DNA from: Poindextera sp035295705
GTDB lineage: Bacteria > Pseudomonadota > Alphaproteobacteria > Caulobacterales > Caulobacteraceae
Reading direction: 5' to 3'
DNA: 11,397 bases
NCBI GenBank assembly: GCA_035295705.1
Contig: DATGIN010000315.1
Coordinates: 1-11,397, forward strand
Part shown: positions 6,196 to 11,397 of the stretch, piece after piece
Layout: each line of letters opens with the position of its first letter
How positions within the stretch are numbered: the stretch's first letter is position 1
Program-made: the position numbers and the translations under genes
Notes under the pieces: generated by a model
What the model was told of the DNA's origin: nothing
What the model saw: only the letters and a program-made list of their open reading frames with translations
Database searches by the model: none

Positions 6196-6723
6196 GTGAA
6201 TGCGCCGATTCGATCCGGGCTGATCGCGCTCGCGGGGCTGCTCCTGGCCGGCTGCTACGTGTCGGACCGGTTGCTCGTGGACCAGGGGGAAGCGGTGCAC
6301 CCGCTCGAGGACGGCGTCTACGTCCGGGCCGACAATCCGGCCGACAAGCTCCAGGTCACGCTCGAGCCGGACGGCTGGTACGCCGTCGCCAAGTACGACG
6401 ACAACGGCCTCATCGGGCGCACCCATCGGGTGCTGGCCGTGGAAGCCGATCTCGGCGGCGAGGAGGGGTACGTGCTGGCCGAGCAGACCGGCGCCGGGTT
6501 CACGTACGCGATTGGCCGCATCGACGGGAGCCGTGTCTATTTGGCGACACCCGACTGCTCCGATCCGCTCGACCGGTCCGACGCGGTTGACCAGGGCGTC
6601 GAAGCGCGGGACGATGGGCCGATGTCCAACAATTGCCTTTTCAGATCGAGGGCCGCCCTCCTGGCCGCGCTGTCCGGATTCGCCGGGCACGCCGTCTGGG
6701 GCGAACCCTACCAGAGGCATTAA
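6196..6723 (+). CDS. Putative lipoprotein of unknown function
   Basis: A 175-residue exported protein that I do not recognise. The N-terminus is a clear lipoprotein signal: MNAPIR, a hydrophobic core, then the lipobox LLAGC with lipidated Cys20. Residue +2 is Tyr rather than Asp, which by the usual Lol rule points to the outer membrane. The mature part looks mainly beta-structured, with alternating strands such as KLQVTLEPDGWYAVAKYDD (51-69) and GRIDGSRVYLATPDC (107-121). Two further cysteines, Cys121 and Cys147, could form a disulfide in the periplasm. The C-terminus holds an Ala/Leu-rich stretch (about 152-168). The start is GTG at 6196, since it places the signal peptide correctly; the ribosome binding site is weak. 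It sits between the P450 and an ABC exporter on the same strand, which suggests but does not prove an envelope role linked to the exporter. Confidence 0.7.
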   Translation: MNAPIRSGLIALAGLLLAGCYVSDRLLVDQGEAVHPLEDGVYVRADNPADKLQVTLEPDGWYAVAKYDDNGLIGRTHRVLAVEADLGGEEGYVLAEQTGAGFTYAIGRIDGSRVYLATPDCSDPLDRSDAVDQGVEARDDGPMSNNCLFRSRAALLAALSGFAGHAVWGEPYQRH

Positions 6724-6749
6724 CTCACTAGGCTCGCACGCGGCTTCGG

Positions 6750-6768
6750 CCTGATCCGGCGGGTCAGG
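6750..6768 (+). promoter_or_regulatory. Hairpin just upstream of the ABC exporter start
   Basis: CCTGATCC (6750-6757) and GGGTCAGG (6761-6768) pair over 8 bp, including one G-U pair, around a 3-base loop. The hairpin ends 11 bases before the ATG. It could be an operator, an mRNA structure controlling translation, or a weak terminator of the lipoprotein transcript; no T-tract follows. Its CTGATC core resembles the half-site upstream of the P450, which may be coincidence. Confidence 0.35.
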
Positions 6769-6779
6769 GAACCGAGGCG

Positions 6780-8573
6780 ATGAGCGAAGTTTTCGATGAG
6801 GATACCGGCGAATTTCGGAAGCGAACGCTTTCGAACTGGCAGGTTCTGCGCTTTCTAAGCCGCTACTGGATGCGCCGCCGCGGCGCGTTCTCGATCACGC
6901 TCGCCGCCATCCTGGTCGCCATCGGCTTCGAGTCGACGATGCCGCGCGCGACCAAGGCGCTGACCGACGCGACGCTGCACCTGCCGCGCGCGCCCGCGAT
7001 CGCCTGGCAGGCCTGGGCCTTCTTCGTCGGCGTCTACGTGGCCTACCAACTGATCCGCAACCTGACGATGCAGTGGGTGTGGAACCCGTTTGCGGCCGCA
7101 AACATGGAAGAGCTGACCACCGAGGCGTTCCGGCGCGTCCAGTCCTTCTCGTCCGATTGGCACGCCGACACCTTCGCCGGGGCCACGGTCAGACGCATCT
7201 CGCGCGCCATGTGGGGCTACGACATGGTCTCCGACGGCGTGCTCATCTGGATCGGGCCGGCGCTGGTCGTGCTCCTGGTGCTGTCGGCGCAGCTGCTGTG
7301 GCGATGGCCGCTGATCGGTGTCTTCTCGCTGGTGATGGTGGCGATCTACATCGCCTCCAACGTCCTCTTCTCGAACTTCTACGTGCAGAAGGCGAACCGG
7401 CTCTCGGTGGCGCTCGACTCGCGGATCGGCGCGGCCCTGGCCGACGCCATCTCGTCGAATCCGACCGTCAAGGGCTTCGGCGCGGAGGAGCGCGAGGAGG
7501 CGAGGTTCGGCGCCCTCGTGCGCGAGTGGCGTAGCGCGACCATCGTCACCTGGAACCGCTACACCACCGTCTGGCTGGTGCAGAACATGCTGCTGGCCGG
7601 GCTGGCGGCTGGGCTCACCGGCATCCTGATCACGCGCTGGATGAAGGGGCAGGCCAGCGCCGGCGACGTCGCCTTCGTGGTCACCACCTTCATGATCATG
7701 AGCGGCTACCTGCGCAACATGGGCGACAACATCCGCATGGTGCAGCGCGCGCTGGCCGACTGCGAGGACGTGGCCGAGTACGCCCAGATCGCTCCGCAGG
7801 TGTCGGACAAGCCCAGCGCGCCCGACTTCGTCGGCGGCGACGGCGAGGTGGTCTTCGACCGCGTCACCTTCCGCTACAAGAAGGCGATGGCGCCCCTCTA
7901 CGAGCGCTTCTCGCTGGTGATCCAGCCCGGCGAGCGGATCGCGCTGGTCGGGCCGACGGGCTCCGGCAAGTCGACGTTCGTCAAGCTCATCCAGCGGCTG
8001 TACGACATCGAGGCCGGGGAGATCCGCATCGACGGGCAGAACATCGCCGACGTCGCGCAAGGCTCCCTCCGACGCGCGGTGGCGGTCGTGCCGCAGGATC
8101 CGGCGCTGTTCCACCGCTCGATCGCCGACAACATCGGCTACGCGCGTCCAGGGGCGACGGCGGACGAGATCGCGCTGGCGGCCAAGCGCGCCCGCGCCCA
8201 CGACTTCATCTCCAAGCTGCCGCAGGGCTACGACACCCTGGTCGGCGAGCGGGGCGTGAAGCTGTCGGGCGGCGAGCGTCAGCGGGTGGCGATCGCGCGG
8301 GCGTTCCTGGCCGATGCGCCGATCTTGGTGCTCGACGAGGCGACGTCGTCGCTCGACGTCGAGACCGAGCGCGAGGTGCAGCTGGCGACCGAAGCCCTGA
8401 TGCGCGGGCGGACGACCATCGTCATCGCCCACCGCCTCTCCACCATCCGCCATGCCGACCGCATCCTGGTGTTCCAGGACGGCCGGGTGGTCGAGGAGGG
8501 CCGGCATCAGGATCTGGTCGCCAAGGCCGGCGTCTACGCCCGCCTGAACGCGGTCGCGGAAGGGACAGTGTAG
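6780..8573 (+). CDS. ABC transporter, fused permease and ATP-binding half-transporter (exporter type)
   Basis: A 597-residue half-transporter of the type IV exporter (MsbA/lipid A or multidrug) fold, expected to work as a dimer in the inner membrane. Residues about 30-315 form the transmembrane domain with some six helices. The nucleotide-binding domain has every motif needed for ATP hydrolysis: Walker A GPTGSGKST (391-399), Q-loop Gln439 in VPQDPALF, signature LSGGERQR (495-502), Walker B ILVLDE (515-520) with catalytic Glu520, D-loop SSLD, and switch His551 in AHRLST. No peptidase or other N-terminal domain is attached. The cargo cannot be told from sequence; lipids, drugs and peptides are all possible. 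No membrane-fusion protein is next to it. The start is ATG at 6780, with GAGG very close upstream and AGGGA ten bases upstream. It follows the lipoprotein gene by 56 bp and converges with the YcaQ-like gene, leaving only 10 bp. Confidence 0.92.
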   Translation: MSEVFDEDTGEFRKRTLSNWQVLRFLSRYWMRRRGAFSITLAAILVAIGFESTMPRATKALTDATLHLPRAPAIAWQAWAFFVGVYVAYQLIRNLTMQWVWNPFAAANMEELTTEAFRRVQSFSSDWHADTFAGATVRRISRAMWGYDMVSDGVLIWIGPALVVLLVLSAQLLWRWPLIGVFSLVMVAIYIASNVLFSNFYVQKANRLSVALDSRIGAALADAISSNPTVKGFGAEEREEARFGALVREWRSATIVTWNRYTTVWLVQNMLLAGLAAGLTGILITRWMKGQASAGDVAFVVTTFMIMSGYLRNMGDNIRMVQRALADCEDVAEYAQIAPQVSDKPSAPDFVGGDGEVVFDRVTFRYKKAMAPLYERFSLVIQPGERIALVGPTGSGKSTFVKLIQRLYDIEAGEIRIDGQNIADVAQGSLRRAVAVVPQDPALFHRSIADNIGYARPGATADEIALAAKRARAHDFISKLPQGYDTLVGERGVKLSGGERQRVAIARAFLADAPILVLDEATSSLDVETEREVQLATEALMRGRTTIVIAHRLSTIRHADRILVFQDGRVVEEGRHQDLVAKAGVYARLNAVAEGTV

Positions 8574-8583
8574 CCGGCGGCGT

Positions 8584-9783
8584 TCAGCCCAAGGCGCGCC
8601 TGAGATCGTCCGCGAGGTCGCCCCGGCCGGCCACGGCCACGTCCGGCAGGCCAAGCCAGACAGCGGCGGCGCGGAGCTCGGCGGCCAGGGCCGCGGCGAC
8701 CTCGGCCGCATCGGCGCCGGGCTCCAGGTGCGCGGCCTGCACGCGGAGCACGCCTGTGGCGCGGTCGGCCTTCAGGTCGACGCGGGCGGCGATCATCTCG
8801 CCGAGCAGGAACGGGTAGACATAGTAGCCGTGCACCCGCTTTGCGGCCGGCACATAGATCTCGATCCGATAGCGGATGCCGAACAGGTTCTCGACCCGCT
8901 CGCGGTCCCACATCAGGTTGTCGAACGGCGCCAGCAGCGCCGCGCCGCTCGCGCGCCGCGGCAGCTTGGCGTCCCGGGCGAGGAAAGCCGGGCGGCTCCA
9001 GCCCTCGACGCGGACAGGCTCGATCTCGCCCGCCTCGACCAGCTCGGCGGCGGCGTCGGCCGTCTCTCGCTGCTTCAGGCCATAGTGGTGGGCGAGGTCT
9101 GCGACCGTGGCGACGCCGAATGCGCGCGCCGCCAGCCGCACGAGCTCGCGCTTGGCGTCCGCCGGCTCGGGCGTCGGCGCATCGAGGACGGCGGGCGGGA
9201 TCACGCGCTCGGTGAGGTCGTAGATCCTCTCGAACCCGCGCCGCGTCTTGGTCATGATCAGGCCGGCGTTGAACAGCCACTCGAGCGCGCTCTTGCCGGC
9301 GTGCCAGTTCCACCAGCCGGGTTGGCGCTTGCCTTCCGGGGCGAAATCGCCGCCGGTGACCGGTCCGCGCCGCTCCACCTCGGCCAGGACGTGCTCGATC
9401 AGCGGGCGCTGCTCGACGGCGAAGCGACGCCAGCCCGGAGAGCCGTTTCCGGCCCGCCGCCACGCCATCTTCCAGCGGAACAGCGGCTGCCGCTCCAGCG
9501 GGATGAGGCAGGCGGCGTGCGCCCAGTACTCGAACATCGACGGACGCCTGCCCCAGGCTTCCTCCTCCAGCAGCGACGCCGGATAGGGCCCCAGCCGCGC
9601 GAACGGCGGCACGTAGTGGGCGCGGGCGAAGACGTTCACGCTGTCCAGCTGCAGCGCGCCCAGACGCTGGACGAGACTACGCAATGCGCGCCGCCCGACC
9701 GGGCCCTCCGGTTTCGGAGCGGCCAGCCCCTGGGCGGCGAGCGCGATGCGGCGGGCCTGGCGCGCGGAGAGCGTCCGACTCAT
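8584..9783 (-). CDS. YcaQ/AlkX-like DNA glycosylase (winged-helix, HTH_42 family)
   Basis: A 399-residue protein of the YcaQ family, close to E. coli YcaQ (AlkX) in length. Family members use tandem winged-helix domains to bind DNA and excise alkylated bases; AlkX unhooks interstrand crosslinks. The N-terminal region ARRIALAAQGL (10-20) and LGALQLDSVNVFARAHY (41-57) is typical. It includes Gln45-Leu46-Asp47, the Q-hydrophobic-D catalytic signature of the AlkX branch, rather than QxQ of the AlkZ branch linked to azinomycin self-resistance. Other recognisable family segments are FEYWAHAACLIP (83-94) and LLAPFDNLMWDRERVENLF (about 281-299). It is cytoplasmic. The start is ATG at 9783-9781, without an obvious Shine-Dalgarno. 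It lies 44 bp downstream of the EmrB-like gene on the same strand and is probably co-transcribed. Crosslink-repair activity is inferred from the motif. Confidence 0.87.
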   Translation of the reverse strand: MSRTLSARQARRIALAAQGLAAPKPEGPVGRRALRSLVQRLGALQLDSVNVFARAHYVPPFARLGPYPASLLEEEAWGRRPSMFEYWAHAACLIPLERQPLFRWKMAWRRAGNGSPGWRRFAVEQRPLIEHVLAEVERRGPVTGGDFAPEGKRQPGWWNWHAGKSALEWLFNAGLIMTKTRRGFERIYDLTERVIPPAVLDAPTPEPADAKRELVRLAARAFGVATVADLAHHYGLKQRETADAAAELVEAGEIEPVRVEGWSRPAFLARDAKLPRRASGAALLAPFDNLMWDRERVENLFGIRYRIEIYVPAAKRVHGYYVYPFLLGEMIAARVDLKADRATGVLRVQAAHLEPGADAAEVAAALAAELRAAAVWLGLPDVAVAGRGDLADDLRRALG

Positions 9784-9827
9784 GCGGCGAAGCTTGTCAC
9801 GCCCGCTCGCCGAAAGCTGTCAGCGGA

Positions 9828-11366
9828 TCACTCCGCCGCCGCCTCCAGCGGCACGATCTGCGCCGCCGGCGGCGCCTGCATGACAAGCAGCAGCGGGAGC
9901 AGGAAGAGCGTGCCTACCGCCATCCACGAAAAGACGTCGACGTAACCCACCATGGTCGCTTGCTGCGTGAGCTGTCCGTTCAGGACGGCGGCGCCGGCGG
10001 CGGTCGACGGATTCGCCCCGGCTGCGGCGAGCGCCGGCGCGCCTGCGTACAGGTTCTCGCCCAGCCGGGCGTGCGCCATCGCCGCGCTCGAGGTGAGCTG
10101 CGCCTGAATGACCGAAATGCCCATGCTGGAGCCCAGGCTGCGCAGCATCGTCGAGACCACGGTCCCTTCGGTGCGGTGCACGGGATTCAGCGTCGCGTAC
10201 GCCAGGATGTTGAGGGGCGAGAACAGCAGGCCGACGCCCAGACCCTGGATCAGACCCGAGGTCACGATCGGCCCGGCGGTCATGTCGAGGTCGAAGTGCG
10301 ACATGCTCCAGAGCGCCCCGGTGCACAGAACGATGCCGATCAGCAGCGTCCGCCTGGGTCCGATGCGAGCCATCAAATACGGCATGACGAGGAAGGCGAT
10401 CAGCGAGCCGATGCCGCGCGGCATGCTGGCGTAGCCGCTTTGCAGGGCTGAATAGCCCAGCAGGTTCTGCATGAACGAGGGCAGCACGGCGGTGGTCGAG
10501 AACAGGATGCCGCCCACGCAGAGCCCGAATACGGTCGAGGTGACGAAGTTGCGGTCCTTGGCCAGGTCGCGGTGGAAGAAGGGGTGATCGGCGGTCAGCG
10601 TCTGGATGAGGAAGATCCAGAACGCCAGCCCTGCCACCACGGCCTCGATCCAGGTCTCGGTCGATCCGAACCAGTCGTTGTCGGGGCCCCGGTCCATCAT
10701 CAGCTGGAAGGCGCCCACGAAGGTGGCCAGCGCGCCAAATCCCAGGAAATCGAACGGACGCTGTCGTCCGCCGGGGTCGTCGGCCATGAAGCTGACGAGC
10801 GCCAGGGTCGCGAGCGCCCCGATCGGGACGTTGATGTAGAAGCACCAGCGCCACGACCAGTTCTCGGTGATCCAGCCGCCGACCGCGGGGCCTAGGATCG
10901 GCCCCATGATCACCGCGGCGCTCCAGATCGACATCACCTGCGGGATCAACCGCTGGGGGTAGATATCGAGCATCACCGTCTGCGAGAGCGGGATCAGCGC
11001 CGCGCCGGCGACGCCCTGCAGGAAGCGGAACAGCACCATCTCCGGCAGGTTCTGCGCCACGCCGCAGAGCGCAGACGCCGCCGTGAAACCGGCGATGCAG
11101 GCGAGGAACATGTTCTTGCGCCCGACCTTGAGCGAGAGCCAGCCGGAGAGCGGCGTCATGATCGCGGTCGCGATGATGTAGGAGGTGAGGACCCAGGTGA
11201 TCTGGTCCTGCGAGGCGCCGAGGCTGCCCTTCATGTGCGGCAGCGCCACGTTGGCGATCGTGGAATCGAGCGTGTTCATCAGCGTCGCCAGCATCAGCGC
11301 CCCGGTGATCGGGATGCGGTTGACGACGTCGGCTTGAGAAACGGGGGCGGGAGCGGCGTGGGCCAT
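9828..11366 (-). CDS. MFS multidrug exporter, DHA2 family (EmrB/QacA type)
   Basis: A 512-residue, 14-helix proton-driven drug exporter of the inner membrane, the same length as E. coli EmrB. Diagnostic motifs are LDSTIANVALP in helix 1 (33-43), motif A GWLSLKVGRKN (75-85), motif B around Arg114 (FRFLQGVAGAAL), and the antiporter motif C GPILGPAVGG (155-164). A long poorly conserved loop between the last two helices (about 425-475) is also typical of EmrB. EmrB works with a membrane-fusion protein EmrA and an outer-membrane channel. EmrA is not in the window but could lie just beyond the right edge, upstream on the same strand. The start is ATG at 11366-11364. The ribosome binding site is weak (AGGTG about 14 bases upstream). 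The next gene downstream is the YcaQ-like glycosylase. Substrates are unknown; hydrophobic toxins are usual for the family. Confidence 0.93.
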   Translation of the reverse strand: MAHAAPAPVSQADVVNRIPITGALMLATLMNTLDSTIANVALPHMKGSLGASQDQITWVLTSYIIATAIMTPLSGWLSLKVGRKNMFLACIAGFTAASALCGVAQNLPEMVLFRFLQGVAGAALIPLSQTVMLDIYPQRLIPQVMSIWSAAVIMGPILGPAVGGWITENWSWRWCFYINVPIGALATLALVSFMADDPGGRQRPFDFLGFGALATFVGAFQLMMDRGPDNDWFGSTETWIEAVVAGLAFWIFLIQTLTADHPFFHRDLAKDRNFVTSTVFGLCVGGILFSTTAVLPSFMQNLLGYSALQSGYASMPRGIGSLIAFLVMPYLMARIGPRRTLLIGIVLCTGALWSMSHFDLDMTAGPIVTSGLIQGLGVGLLFSPLNILAYATLNPVHRTEGTVVSTMLRSLGSSMGISVIQAQLTSSAAMAHARLGENLYAGAPALAAAGANPSTAAGAAVLNGQLTQQATMVGYVDVFSWMAVGTLFLLPLLLVMQAPPAAQIVPLEAAAE

Positions 11367-11397
11367 GACGTGCGGGCGGACACCTACGACCGAAGAG

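Noticed and set aside
6855..8711. A 618-codon open frame on the minus strand opposite the ABC exporter
   Set aside because: The composition is Arg/Asp/His/Val-rich with no recognisable fold. It is the usual mirror frame of a high-GC3 gene, while the plus strand has every ABC motif in order.
4883..9783. P450, lipoprotein, ABC exporter and glycosylase as a natural-product gene cluster with self-resistance
   Set aside because: There is no core biosynthetic enzyme (polyketide, peptide or terpene synthase) in the window, and no redox partner or pathway regulator. The adjacency alone does not support a cluster.
9788..9822. Near-repeat CGAAGCTTGTCA / CGAAAGCTGTCA and a CGGCGA/TCGCCG stem in the gap between the EmrB-like and YcaQ-like genes
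   Set aside because: The two copies match at only 9 of 12 positions, and the 6-bp stem has a 16-base loop with no T-tract. This is too weak to separate from chance in GC-rich DNA.
8728..9945. A 405-codon plus-strand frame opposite the YcaQ-like gene
   Set aside because: It is the mirror frame of a well-supported gene and has no recognisable domain.
11367..11397. End of an upstream emrA gene before the EmrB-like start
   Set aside because: A TAG at 11386-11384 on the minus strand could end an upstream gene, but only a few codons are visible, so nothing can be assigned.

Overview
The window is a GC-rich, densely coding stretch of bacterial chromosome. The codon usage, the ubiquinone gene ubiA, the METTL20-type lysine methyltransferase and the P450 style all suggest an alphaproteobacterium, most likely of the Caulobacterales (Phenylobacterium/Caulobacter-like). 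That placement is an inference from gene content. I see no rRNA, tRNA, CRISPR array, insertion sequence, integrase or phage gene, and nothing that marks a mobile island.

Layout, left to right. (1) Minus strand, 1673 down to the left edge: a membrane fatty-acid-desaturase-like protein, a class I methyltransferase of the ETF-beta lysine methyltransferase type that overlaps it by four bases (GTGA), and the first 16 codons of a probable MmcQ/YjbR-like gene. (2) Divergent from these, a 61-residue 4-oxalocrotonate-tautomerase-family protein (+). Its stop codon sits in a small perfect hairpin shared with the end of the next, convergent gene. (3) Minus strand: ubiA (4-hydroxybenzoate polyprenyltransferase) followed 30 bp later by an S9 prolyl-oligopeptidase-family peptidase. 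(4) Divergent from ubiA, a plus-strand run: a cytochrome P450, a small lipoprotein of unknown function, and a half-size ABC exporter. (5) Minus strand from the right edge: an EmrB/QacA-type 14-helix drug exporter, then a YcaQ/AlkX-type DNA glycosylase, which converges on the ABC exporter.

How the genes may work together. ubiA serves respiration (ubiquinone). The desaturase and the ETF methyltransferase both touch lipid and electron-transfer metabolism. The right-hand third combines two exporters with a glycosylase family known for unhooking DNA crosslinks. It can be read as a detoxification and repair group, though each member is also common as an ordinary chromosomal gene.

I found no convincing wholly new system. 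The observations most worth following are a three-half-site palindromic cluster just upstream of the P450 start, the EmrB/YcaQ-like pair, the tautomerase that has lost two of the canonical active-site residues, and the hairpin just before the ABC exporter. Long open frames opposite the real genes are explained by high GC content and are left out.
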